From positions 91,605,767 through 91,669,766 of the forward strand of contig CM023453.1 of NCBI GenBank assembly GCA_013339765.2: a stretch of 64,000 nt of DNA, given 5' to 3'. The DNA is from Haemaphysalis longicornis (taxonomy: Eukaryota > Arthropoda > Arachnida > Ixodida > Ixodidae). Of this stretch, positions 54,047 to 64,000 are shown one piece after another (within the stretch, counting starts at the first letter, position 1; each line of letters opens with the position of its first letter). A program made the position numbers and the translations under genes. The notes beneath the pieces were generated by a model. It was not told the origin of the DNA, did not search any database, and saw only the letters and a program-made list of their open reading frames with translations.

Positions 54047-55565
54047 TAGTAGTAGTAGTAGTAAGTATTGTTGAATAAGGGGGACTTAGCCTTGCATAGC
54101 TGCCGGCAATTGATCTGCCTAATCGTCCCCAATACCATATCAAATCTCTCAAAGTCATCACACCTCACTTAGTCCTAAAATAACAGACACGCAATGTCAC
54201 CACACCTCACTTAGTCCTGTGGACTGCAAGAATCCGAGTAGGAGATGAGACACATCTCTTCGCACATTCCAGTGGTCCCTAGGAAAAATAATGTCCTCCG
54301 ATGTAGCATGGGGCACTCCTAACTTCTGGAGATCACGAAAAAAGTTCGTCCGCTCAGGGTTGGTTTTGGAGCAGTTCATAATGAAGTGATCAATGTCACC
54401 AGTCACACTGCACGAGAGGCACAAAGGGGATGAAACAATGTTGATTTTATGTAGCCAAGGTGGTGTACGGGCTGAGTCTGTTCTTACTCGGTGGAGCAGA
54501 CAGGCGTCGGCTCTTTTCAGGCCCTTCGTCACGACTGGTTGATGTACTGGTCGCCACAGCTGCCTAAGTGCTCGCGAACGGTCTGTTTCTGTATGCGTTG
54601 GAAATCGCACCGCGTTTGCAACCGTCCTTGTAGAAGATAAGGCGTCCTTGGCTAAGCTGTCAGCGTGTTCGTTTCCCGCTACACCGATGTGCGACGGGAT
54701 CCACTGAAATTGCACGGTGAAGCCTTCATGCTTAAGCCGCTTTAGTAGAACTAGGGATCGCTGACAGGCCTTTTCAACAGGTATACCCCGCTGCAACAGG
54801 TGAAGGGCTGACTTTGAATCGCTGAATATTGTGACTTTTGCCTTTCAAACGATTGACAGTTGGCGCAACGCAGCTTCTATGGCAACACACTCACTCGCTG
54901 TAGATGAAACCAAAGGCGTCACCCCTGGCAGCCCACGAAACATTCAAACTGGGTATGAAAAAAGCCGCCGCGCACACCCCACTTTTTGCGTCAACCGATC
55001 CATCAGTGTATATGTGCAGAGTCCCCGTATTCCCGTTCCAAATGCTCCAGCACCAGCGATCGTGCTTCAGCAATAGGTGTACAACGCTTCGAGCGCATAT
55101 GAGGGATGGTCAATACACAATCCACACTCTCGTGGGACCAAGGCGCGTCCAAAGTAGCCCTTTTTCCCGGGCCATTTGGGACACAGCACCCCAAGAGTGT
55201 TTAGTGTTGCATGAGCACAAGACTCTACCCTTAATCGTAGATGCCGCAGTAATGCTAAGCCAGCACTTGTTTCTCCGAGGCGCAGCACTTGCATAAGCAA
55301 ACGTTGAGACACCTGAAGACGAAGGGGTGTTGACTGCGCCTCATGGAGGATCTTGTTGTTTCCAGCTGCTTGAGGGACGCCAAGAGACAGCCCTTTCCTG
55401 TGTAAGGATTCCAACCGCTCGTATTGTGTCTCTGAAGGCGATATGAGAGGCAGCTGATAAAGCATGCGGTTCAAGATCAAGGCTTCGTGCAACTTGACCA
55501 TAGAGGCTGGGTGATTTCCCCACGTCACACCGGCAATTCTCCGCAGTACATTAAGTCTGGCCGAA
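54047..55565 (-). pseudogene. LINE ORF2 C-terminal half with RNase H
   Basis: Minus strand, 5' truncated. The RT thumb (ASMVKLHEALILNRMLYQLP, SLHRKGLSLGVPQAAG) is at 55528-55067, RNase H starts with LHIYTDGSVDAKSGVCAAAF (55073-54891), loses its middle frame, and ends with IPSHIGVAGNEHADSLAKDA in the 199-codon ORF 54197-54796. A CLSCSVTGDIDHFIMNC zinc motif and the end LLGFLQSTGLSEVW follow. The 3' tail is (TAC)n, seen as TAGTAGTAG on the plus strand at 54047. It sits inside the pogo-like element. Confidence 0.87.
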
Positions 55566-55572
55566 CACGGTC

Positions 55573-55761
55573 GTGAATACGAGTTTTACGCTTTCCGAGG
55601 CCGATGTTACCGTTACCGGGATGCTGTCGGACACCTACATCGCGGAGAGAGCTGTGGATGATGCAGGTACTCATGAGGACGAAGACGAGCCTCAGGAAAT
55701 GTTTTTGAACGACAGAAACAACAAAGATGCGGCGCCTGTTTTGCAACAAGGTGGAATGTAG
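55573..55761 (+). pseudogene. Acidic ORF, possible Tigger-like transposase tail
   Basis: A 62-codon frame (contains DDAGTHEDEDEPQEMFLND) between the LINE and the right end of the pogo-like element, in the orientation expected for a transposase reading towards that end. Tigger/CENP-B-type transposases often end in acidic, poorly conserved tails. No catalytic part remains, so the call rests on position and composition. Confidence 0.35.
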
Positions 55762-56580
55762 ATCGGTCGGCAGCCATTTGATGCGATGCACGGAGCAGCT
55801 CAAGAACGCCAGGTGCGAACGCGAAACAGGCGAGCATCATGCAGTTTTTTCTTCCGCAACAATAAAATTCGTTTTTTCCTGCGAACTTTTTTGCCGTTAT
55901 TACGAAAGCCTCCTTGTGCAGTGCAGCTTTTGTTACATTCATTACCTCTTATTTCAGTGGCCCTGCCACAAATTTGAGGCTTTTCGCTTAACACAAAATT
56001 CCGATTATCTCGAAATTTTCAGGGGATTTCACGACTTCCAGTTAACGAAGGATTACTGCATTTTGTACCCGTTATACGGATGGACTTGAACACGATCTAC
56101 AAGTGGAGGGATGTTTCGCATCTCGCGATGTTTAAAATATTATGAATTGGCATATTTTATTACCAGTGGAGCTGTTTCAGCTTGCGCTAGGTTCGGGGGC
56201 GTTAGAAAAAAAATAACAAGAAAAAGAACTGCGCCGCCTGTAAAGGGTGCAACACCGCAGGCAGGTATTATAACAGTGAAGCCAGCTTTCAAGTCTGTTC
56301 GAGTGAGAGCACAAGGGGCGCATGCGTATGCGCACCTCTTACTACACCATTTTAAAGGTACTGGTATTTTTGAGATATTAAACGCAAAAACAATGGTGCA
56401 GTTTGCCCTGGTGGTGCACGGCTGGAGAAACAGCGAAGCCTGGGGTCGACCTAGCTTGTTTCCCCCTTGGATCCCCTGTCAGTGTGGGAGACACACTGGA
56501 AAAGCCTTGTAAAATCTGGCTAAACTTGGCCTCACCTCTCAGCAATTAGCCTAGCCTAGCAGTAACATCGCAAAATGTAA

Positions 56581-57439
56581 CAAACTCAGCAGAGCCTTCC
56601 TAGCAAAACATACAATTGGAAGAAGATAGGTCTACCCTTAGCTACGCAGTTTTTTTTTTTTTTTGCAGCTGAACGACATGCGAAAGATGCGACGGGAAGC
56701 GACACGTACTTCGCCCAGTCGTTGTGCGCCCTTGTGTGAGTGCGACTCGTCCATCCTCCGGCCCTGAAAGCGGCGCCCCAATCCAAAAAATAAGTATTTG
56801 CATGGCGCTACCGCTTCAAAACGACCGGCTGTCATTTTAGTGAATTCCTCCCCAGCAAATTTGTTGAAGAGCTCGACTATGCGTGCTAAACCCAACTAAG
56901 CAGTAGTAACTTATGTATTTTTGGTGGTATAAATATTAATATTGATTTATTCACGCGTTGCGCTGCCTTAACATGCTTGCTGACCATGGTATTGAGCCTC
57001 TTATATATGTGGCTGCCCGAGAAGAGTTTATCATTGACCAACTTTTGAAGAGCTGCATTGATCATGCAATCCGAACAAGCGAACTTTCGTCTGTCGCGGT
57101 GACTGTGACTACGCAGAAGTTGGCAGACCACTATTTCAATATGTGTTTACTAGCGAAGTACACTCTCCCTGCAAAATTTAGAACACCATTATCATGCCAC
57201 ACCAATTTTTGACATGAAACAATTTCACAGAACCGTCGCCTTGTTGTATTGAAACGCTTTTACTTTGAATAGTAACTCTGAAACTGCCTACGACAACTTA
57301 GTTATGACAAAACAACTTAAAAGAAGAGTGTAAAAGAATTGTATACGTTGAAAAGCGAAAACCCGAACGCCAGTAGCTGACATCTCATATTTTGGCAGCT
57401 ATTAAGGAAAAGCACGCACTTTGGTTGAGATGGGGCAAA
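56581..57439. other. No recognised gene
   Basis: Contains a T-run at 56650-56664 and open frames on both strands without motifs (for example 56886-57131 minus, 56958-57212 plus). Confidence 0.45.
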
Positions 57440-58200
57440 GCCCCGAACAATACTAATGTTCGCTCTGAGTTTTGCACGGCAAGAAACATAGCAACCGCGC
57501 TTTGTGGTTGGGAGTACGCGCAGGGCACAGAATTTCAAACAGCACAGAAACATTATCACTATTGGTGGCACCCGAGATTGTTTCCCACTTCACTACCAGT
57601 CCTGGATTTGAAAGAATCAAGTGCACAACCAAGCGGGATCGACCCCTCACGCAGGTTGCCGCGCCAGAGTTGTAGCATGCCAGGTTGGTGTATCCAATAC
57701 ATTCCCACAACCGCCGACCTCATTCATCTGTGTGGAAGCCCCAGGTGAAGTGGTGAGAGTTGAAATCACCTGCTAAACAGTGTGGTGTTGGTAGGAAGCG
57801 AGAGCAGCGGCCAGAGGTCTCGTAGTTATTACCCAGGTGGAAAGTATGCATTTATCAAAGACAAGGGACCATTATTCGGAATAAAGAGGTCAATCCCGAG
57901 CATTTCGCACTCACTTGTCGACAACGTCAACGACCTACACACGCCCTGTCGCAAAATGCGTCCGAAATTATTTTAAGCAGACATCCGCTACACCTTGGCC
58001 ATCCAAGCAAAACGGGCGAAAGTTAGGTACAACGAAATATTTTGGAGGATTTAGCCACGTTTCCTGAAGCAGAGTTATATGTAGTGATGGCTTAGAAATT
58101 TGTTAAGAAAGATCAGGGGACAGAGAGATCACAGAGCGGCATTTCCAGTGCAGGACTCGGATCCACCCTATGCTGACTCAAGCCCTGCCGAAGCAATGGC
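57440..58200 (-). pseudogene. LINE ORF2 N-terminus, endonuclease domain
   Basis: Minus-strand apurinic-type endonuclease of a Jockey/R1/I-like LINE. It begins near 58165 with WKCRSVISLSPDLS, then HITLLQETWLNPPKYFVVPN with the catalytic-type Glu. After a decayed stretch come GDFNSHHFTWGFHTD (near 57730), LWECIGYTNLACYN and ISGATNSDNVSVLFEI, where the final His of the usual SDH motif is Asn. Frameshifts and stops separate the blocks. The RT is missing after about 57440. Confidence 0.85.
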
Positions 58201-58235
58201 CTGTTTCAAAATGTGTCCAGACTCCGAAGCCCCAG

Positions 58236-59700
58236 TTAAGCCTTTTTTAGTTCTAGATTTAGGTACGTCGCTGTTTTAGCCTCTGCGTGAGATACATTCC
58301 TCTTGTTTTTGAATTCGGAAGTTGCAATACTTAGCTGCATTTCCGAAGAGCAATCATCGGAGTAGTTGGGAACCTGAGGAGCATACGCGGTGCACCAGAA
58401 GAATGGGTGCCTGGGTGGTTCATCTCGGCTTCTAGTTGCACTCAATTGTATGGAAGGAGGGGCTGGCTGCAGAAGCTTTCTTGTCCTGACCATCCTGAAC
58501 TGATGGTGTAGCAGTTGTGGGGATAGGAGACACTGAACTGACGTTCGGAGTCTGGGAGTGAGTGGAAGCAGGGAGGAGAGGAAAAGCCTGTATAAACACT
58601 GCAAAGCCTGGCCGTCAATAACTGCATTTGGGCCTGACGCTGAGACATTGTTAGAACCACCGGCTCCACACACTTTTCCGCAGCCTGCGTTCATCATGCT
58701 TGTTGAGGTACTCTTCGCGAAGAGGGTATGTTTAAAAGTGACACCTGCTTGGATACCGGGCGTTCTTCGACAATAGCTACAGCTTCTCTGCCCGAGCATC
58801 GGCGTTTTTTAATACTTTATACAATGCTGTCTTCGTGCACGTGTTCCCCGCAGCTTAGTGACTAAGCCGGGTGAGCCTCTCCATATATACAACAACCTAC
58901 AACATTTTACATCTCCACAGCACCCTTTGTCCGCGTGCTGTATGGCGTATGGCACTGAGACGCTGATTTGCAGCCTGATTTGCAGCCTGGCGCTGATTTG
59001 TAGCGCCATTGTTTGCGGTACTGCAACAGGAAAGGTTTGATGGGTCCAACTCGGAACAGAAGCGACCACACTTTGATTTCTGAAGAGCATCTGCGTCCCG
59101 CAGAAGTGACAATCCACATTCAGTGGGAACCCTTGTCGCGTTCACTGCTACCGATTGCAACGGTGCACTGAAATGGCTCGAGCACCTCCGGAGGAGTCAG
59201 GGAAGTGCTGACACCCATGTGTCAATCCTTTGGTGCTTGCAATATGCGAAGTATAAACGCGTTTACCAAAATCGATGCGAACATCGTGCCAGCAAGCAGA
59301 TCCACGATGCATTCTTTCAGAGGACCGGCACAAGATTCATGCGCAATGGCCTCTCTTAGATTGTTTTTGATGTACTGCGGATTCTTCCAGCCAATGAAGC
59401 TGTCGTTGGAAGGTACCAGGACCACAGAAAGGCTTCTCACGTCGCCGCTGATAAACTCCGCCAGCGGAAGTTTCTGCGTAGGAAGAGATGCCGACCAAGG
59501 TGGCGAGCTCCTTCCAGGATAGTACAAATTCTTAGCTTTTCCGTAATCACTGCATCGCCGGCGTAGCCACAAAAAATTGTGGAAAACCAAGTGGTGTATA
59601 GAAATAGAAGCAGTAATCAAAAGACGCAACTTTCGGTTGAGCGGCCCAGAACCTGACATCACTGACATCGCGGGTGATGTCATCGCTGACAAGAACCTGA
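58236..59700 (-). pseudogene. LINE ORF1 remnant upstream of the endonuclease
   Basis: The region immediately 5' of the endonuclease block on the minus strand is open in pieces (58236-58799, 58809-59117, 59222-59692). The 59222-59692 piece (SLSVVLVPSNDSFIGWKNPQ, HESCAGPLKECIVDLLAGT) and Cys-bearing pieces near 59150-59050 fit the order of a LINE ORF1: RNA-binding core, decayed zinc knuckles, then a variable Ser/Thr-rich tail. No single knuckle is intact, so the identity rests mainly on position in front of ORF2. Confidence 0.5.
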
Positions 59701-59947
59701 CATCGCGGCTGACAGCGTGGTTGGCGTGGATCAGCTGATGCTGGTCTCATAAATTATGGCGTCCTCCAAAAGGGTAATCTTCAAACGAATTCAGTAGCCA
59801 ATAAAAATAAAAAACAAGAGAAAAATAAAAGCGATCCTCCGAGCCTGCCTTTCATTTTTTTCAGTCACGTAAGCACTTTCGCTGTGAGTGATCCTTACTT
59901 TTGTTCGAGGGAACGAGTCTGCATGATAAGGCTAGTTTTAGTACTCC

Positions 59948-60608
59948 AACCTTGTTATAACTAAGTTGAAGGGAACCCGTAATTATTTCGTTATATCCAT
60001 TATTTCGTTATATCAATTATAATAGCTTGGGGCAATGGAGGCTCAGTCGGATGCACAACTACAAATATGCACAGAAGGAAACCACCTCGCCACCCACTGT
60101 ACTGCTACGCGACAACGAATCGTTCGGCAACGTGACAACGCTTCGAAACGCCAGCGTCGAACAGCGGATTCCTCGCTTAGAGAACGAGAAGCCGCAAAAC
60201 GTTCCCCACTACTCGATAAATAAAGAAGGCATTTAATCCGCTAGTACACGTGTCTTTACTCTAACAAACACTTAACACGCTACTACTCCACGGCTTTGCA
60301 TCCCCCCAGAGTTCCCGCGTGGGAAGATGGTGTAATTTTTTTAGACAGCCACACCGAACAAATGTTGAACTCCGCCGAATACGTAACGCACCGTGGTCAT
60401 TTTTTTGGGGGGGGGGAAGGGGGGGAGAATGGATATGGGCGGGTGGGGGGAAGAATATTATAGCTCGTTCTATACACTCACAGGTCTATTTTACTTCGCT
60501 AGAACGAGGTTTCAAATTCATTGTTCTCTTTGGAGATTTCAAGGGAAATTACATTTACTTCGCTATAGCCATTATTTCGTTATCACGTGTTACGTTATAG
60601 CTAGGTTC
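59948..60608. mobile_element. AT-rich element with TTCGTTATA inverted ends
   Basis: CAACCTTGTTATAACTAAG at 59948 is loosely matched in reverse complement near 60573-60608 (CGTTATAGCTAGGTTCGG), and ATTATTTCGTTATA occurs at both ends (59972-60010 and 60570-60585). This is the pattern of pogo/Tigger-like MITE ends. A G-rich run lies inside (60404-60450). Matching is imperfect. Confidence 0.4.
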
Positions 60609-61214
60609 GGGTAGTACAAATGCACGAGTCCCAACTCCCAGTATCCTTGAACCAATCGAATGGAGGGCGGCAAAGCAGGACGTAAATACCCGAACGGATT
60701 TACGACTATAGCTATTCAAACCACAGTACAACGTGAAGTAGTTTCTGGCAGTAGCGTCGCTTTCTAATAGTGTGTCTCGAAGCTTCGCTTTGCCGAAAAT
60801 GATGTGGGCGTGTATGGGACAGGTGTGAGCAGTGCCAACCCTTAGAAAGATGCCTGCACATACTTCATTGTTAACAACACGCACTGCTGTGGCAGAAGCA
60901 TACTTTGGAATCGCATGCGGTGAGCCAGAAAGGGTTTAGAAACTGTAAATACCTGCACTAGGAACGCGGAGTTCCGTATCCATTCGCCATCTCAAGTTGC
61001 GAATTCCTGTGGGATGGCCAGCAGTTGCGTACGTTGGAACCGCTGAGCCAGACGCAGCATCGGGGAAGAGGGGGTGCCTGCATGTACCGCTCGCTGCGGC
61101 GACCGCATAGCTGAGCTACAATAGCAGCTCACCAACGCATAACAGGAAAAAACATCTGGTGCTCAGCCCTCAACGCGGAGAGAGAGGGAGCGAGCGCACT
61201 CGAGAACTATACGT

Positions 61215-61493
61215 TTGTTTATTGAAGAAAACAGTGATTGTGGCTTAGCTCGGCTAGGCCCGGAAATGCAAGCGAAAGCAGCTGAAGTACAGCTTGCCAA
61301 CCGATCGCTATGGCGAGGCGAACGTTCCGTACCACGAGCACTCGCTACCGTTGTTTCCTTAGTTTCGGAAGCCATCGTCGAAGTCGAAACTGAGGCGTCA
61401 GTTGTCGCATTTAGACGGTTTCCAGCGCGGCGCCCTGGGCGCAGCCATGTTGGCCGGCGCCGTCATTCGGCATGGCTAGCCTTTCAGAATTAG
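61215..61493 (+). CDS. Unidentified 92-codon ORF in a GC-rich patch
   Basis: Not recognised. It begins MFIEENSDCGLARLGPEMQA, has an Ala/Val/Glu-rich middle and an Arg-rich end (RFPARRPGRSHVGRRRHS). Its start, GTGGCTTAGCTCGGCT, also occurs at about 32262-32275, so at least the 5' part is repeat-derived. Likely not a host gene. Confidence 0.2.
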   Translation: MFIEENSDCGLARLGPEMQAKAAEVQLANRSLWRGERSVPRALATVVSLVSEAIVEVETEASVVAFRRFPARRPGRSHVGRRRHSAWLAFQN

Positions 61494-62739
61494 AACGCGC
61501 ATTTTCGCCGTGGCCTTCCCTGGTGCCATTGCGCATCGGCAAGCGTAGGCGCTGTTCGGGCAGTATTGACCGTGTTTTTTTTTTTTTTTTTGCTTTAGAA
61601 GGAAGCTTGTTGTATAACTAGGTAGGGTGCGCCACGGTTCAGAGATTTTTAGTAACAAAAAATCCCACATAAAGGTTGTGGAGCACTGTTTTGATTGGCG
61701 TTCGCCGCATAGTTACCTGTTCACGCATTTTGTCCAATAAAGATGTCCGATGGCTCTAGTTTTTTTCTATTTCTACGTACTCAGAGTAACTAAATGAAAT
61801 TCTTAGGGCTGCAACATCATGTAATAAAACAATTATGCCTGTATTAATGACGGCTAAGGAATATTGTTTTGAAAGCTTTTCCTCACCACTTCGTCATGTT
61901 TCTACTTGCGATGAAAAAGCTGGAGCGCTCAGAGTTATAATTGTCAGCTGACTTAGGCCTGACGTGGTCTGCCTTGTGTGCTTGTTTCGCATCATCAGCT
62001 GTTGCCTGTTGGGTATGTGCTAACTTGCGGCTATGGAGACACATATGTTGAAATTGCCATATGGCGCATGCAATGGACGGCAATACGCATATGCGTGGCT
62101 ATTAACATTAGGCGCGCTTCCGCGCAAATGGCGAAATAATACTTATCACGTGCAGTGAACGCGTGCCCCCATATCGAGTGATCAAGCTTTGTGAGCGCCT
62201 ACAAATATTTCGTGAGCTGGCACATAAGGCTGTAGTTGTGAGCATTTATTGCATTTTTATTTTATGCATTGCATTACTGGCTTGCTTACCATATGCGACG
62301 TGACAATTCGTGGATATGTCTTTAGTTTTTACTTTTACTTCGGCATTCGTGCAATACTTTTTGTCATATTTGCTGCAATAACCTTTATTTATTCCTGACT
62401 TGATGGCTTAACTGACATAACCATGTGGGCGACGATTGAAACCCTGCATACGATGCAATTACAGAGAGTTGAAGTGGCGAACTTTAATTTTGTGCCGCCT
62501 CAGTTCAGGCTCCACATCGGACTACGCTGAAAATGTATCGTTACGATAATCTATTTCAACGATTTGCACAGCGAAATGTATCGCTCAAGATTTCAGATAT
62601 TAGTGGCCTCGAGAGCTCTTTTCGCAAGCAGTGCTCGCTGAGGACGCAGACTCTGCGTTAACATTTCGAGCCGCAGTTGTAGTCAATAGCGTTTTAAAGA
62701 CGATAGCCTTCTTTGGGCTACTTAAACACAAAAATTTTA

Positions 62740-62877
<138 letters not shown>

Positions 62878-64000
62878 GGCTCGGTTCAGCCACCCGGCAA
62901 AGTGAAACAGGAACGGTGAAATAGTCTTTTCTAAGCGTCTACGCCCGGTGTTAATGTTCGTACTTGTCAACATTGTTGAGCAAGTACAAGACATTACGTG
63001 AATAAATTAATACGTGAGTAATATTTGCAGTGTTCCTTTATTAGAAAATCTACGGATGATTGGTTTTTGCGATAGCAAATGAAATACTACATAAACTGCA
63101 GAAAATCGTCGCCTGCTGTTGCCAGCGCTACTTGGCGCCATTTAAAAAATCAAACGGCAACGGCAACGAAAGGCTGCACTAGGAAGGTTCCACGTTCCAC
63201 TTGGTACACTCGTGGAGTAGGGCAACCTGGTTCTATAAATGTTGTAGTAGGGCGCCTCGATTCACGCGCGTGTCCGCCGTACGGCGAGCGCTGGCATCGA
63301 GGCATCCCACTTGGAGCAGTTGAACGCGGTAAATGTAAATTGACTTGAGCAAACCTCTAGCGTGTTATCTTGGGAGGAACGAGGAGCGAGAAGAACTGCA
63401 TGAGAGGTGAACGGAAAAGAGAATGGAGGCTTTTACTTGCCAGGAGCGCCAGAAGACTATCGTCTTTCGCCGACATTTGCAGCGAAAGGAGCAGATACGC
63501 GGCCATTTTTTCTCCCGGCTTTGCCACACTTCGTCTGATCTACCGGTCGTAATAGGCGCGATACATGGGGCCTACATAGGGAAACTGAACTTTTGGGAGC
63601 GAATGACTGAGTCATGCTTGATGGAGCCGCGCCGGAGGCTTCGCATGATTCCGTACATTGGAGCGCTTCCGCCAGCGTTCTGTTCCATTGGGCGACGGCT
63701 AACGTGAGCTCCGACTGCGTCCACACTAATAAATTATTACTTTCCTTTGTGCCTAACGCACTTTATTAACGATGTAATTGTAGCAGACAATGCGGAACCA
63801 CTGTAAACTCGAAACTGGAAAAAGCCAGTAGTGGTACGTGCGGCGCTGGCGCCATCTGGCTAAGGCAGGCCTAACTGCTCGCTGTAAACGGTTAATATCA
63901 GCTCGTCGCTGTCGTTTTTCTGTATCCTGCCGACCCTTAGCTGGCCGAAGATCAAGTTCTTCACCCACTTCAGCCTGCCGCTTTGCTCACCCGCACTAGT
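62878..64000. other. 1.1 kb without a recognised gene
   Basis: Open frames at 63079-63348, 63370-63552 and 63423-63707 (+) and 63457-63726 (-) show no domain. A GGCGCTGGCGCCATCTGGC palindrome-like stretch is at 63842-63860. Nothing further can be supported. Confidence 0.45.

Larger units (their letters stand above)
53811..56059 (+). mobile_element. pogo/Tigger-like DNA element inside the GGGTGTT copy
   Basis: CAGTAATCCCTTGTAAACTC at 53811 is matched in reverse complement by GTTAACGAAGGATTACTG ending at about 56058. CAGT ends with AACTCGAA/TTCGTTAA subterminal sequence are typical of arthropod pogo/Tigger elements. Comparison with the other GGGTGTT copy shows this block is absent there, which defines it as an insertion. 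The expected TA target duplication is not clear. An acidic ORF at 55573-55761 may be the C-terminal tail of its transposase. A LINE (54047-55565) disrupts it. Confidence 0.6.
53210..56580 (-). mobile_element. Second copy of the GGGTGTT element, truncated and interrupted
   Basis: Reverse-complement matches to the copy at 26589-28402: 53212-53290 to the terminal 28250-28400 array; 53690-53810 (AAGAAAAAAGGGCG and AAAAAGGTGTGAAAG) to 27640-27770; and 56060-56580 to 27150-27680 (CACAAGGGGCGCATGCGTATGCGCACCTC, quoted in parts, against its complement near 27400-27440). Between 53811 and 56059 a pogo-like element interrupts it. The part equivalent to 26589-27140 is missing. Confidence 0.75.

Overview
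The window is eukaryotic nuclear DNA, most likely from a hard (ixodid, probably metastriate) tick. The evidence is a Ruka-type tRNA-derived SINE (10164-10400, with a 3' part at about 36485-36606), several LINE families with RNase H, a Penelope-like element, a Ty3/gypsy element, long foldback DNA transposons and GT-AG introns. I see no operons, bacterial genes, rRNA or CRISPR. Species-level placement is an inference.

Host genes. The only host gene I can build is an SLC16-like (monocarboxylate transporter, major facilitator) gene on the minus strand. It has seven exons from 42998 down to 31830. Splice phases agree at the four junctions I could test (E1-E2, E2-E3, E3-E4, E6-E7), and the transmembrane order matches the family. 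Five of the seven exons carry frameshifts and one has an in-frame TGA, so this copy reads as a pseudogene, although several indels sit in homopolymer runs and could be consensus errors. A second, intact copy of its first exon with about 640 bp of related upstream DNA lies at 12775-13640, so the locus was duplicated. Two further candidate exons (45064-45597 and 30605-31105, minus strand) are unidentified.

Layout. 1-5860: minus-strand LINE remains (RNase H fragment; I-like RT; I-like ORF1; a second ORF1), with two head-to-head Penelope-like 3' ends sitting where the LINE endonuclease should be. 7907-9702: two inverted-repeat DNA elements. 10164: Ruka SINE. 12775-13640: SLC16-like exon 1 copy. 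14068-19644: a full-length but dead Ty3/gypsy element whose 5' LTR is split by a LINE insertion with a 10-bp target duplication. 19815-20460: tandem LINE 5' monomers followed by a degenerate 2A-like motif. 24421-25508: inverted-repeat element interrupted by a LINE with an 11-bp target duplication. 26589-28402: an unfamiliar element built from many AAAGGGTGTTG motifs. 31830-42998: the SLC16-like gene, with a large foldback element and an I-like LINE in its last intron and AT repeats and SINE-like DNA in intron 5. 46703-50061: two more inverted-repeat elements. 52310-53210: Ty3/gypsy pol fragment. 53210-56580: second copy of the GGGTGTT element, split by a pogo/Tigger-like element which is itself split by a LINE. 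57440-59700: a LINE ORF1 plus endonuclease fragment. 59948-64000: AT-rich inverted repeats, a TCTG microsatellite and unassigned sequence.

How it fits together. This is a transporter locus buried in layered mobile elements. Nesting gives a relative chronology in four places (LINE in LTR; LINE in 21-bp-TIR element; LINE in foldback in intron; LINE in pogo-like in GGGTGTT element). No transposable element here looks able to move on its own.
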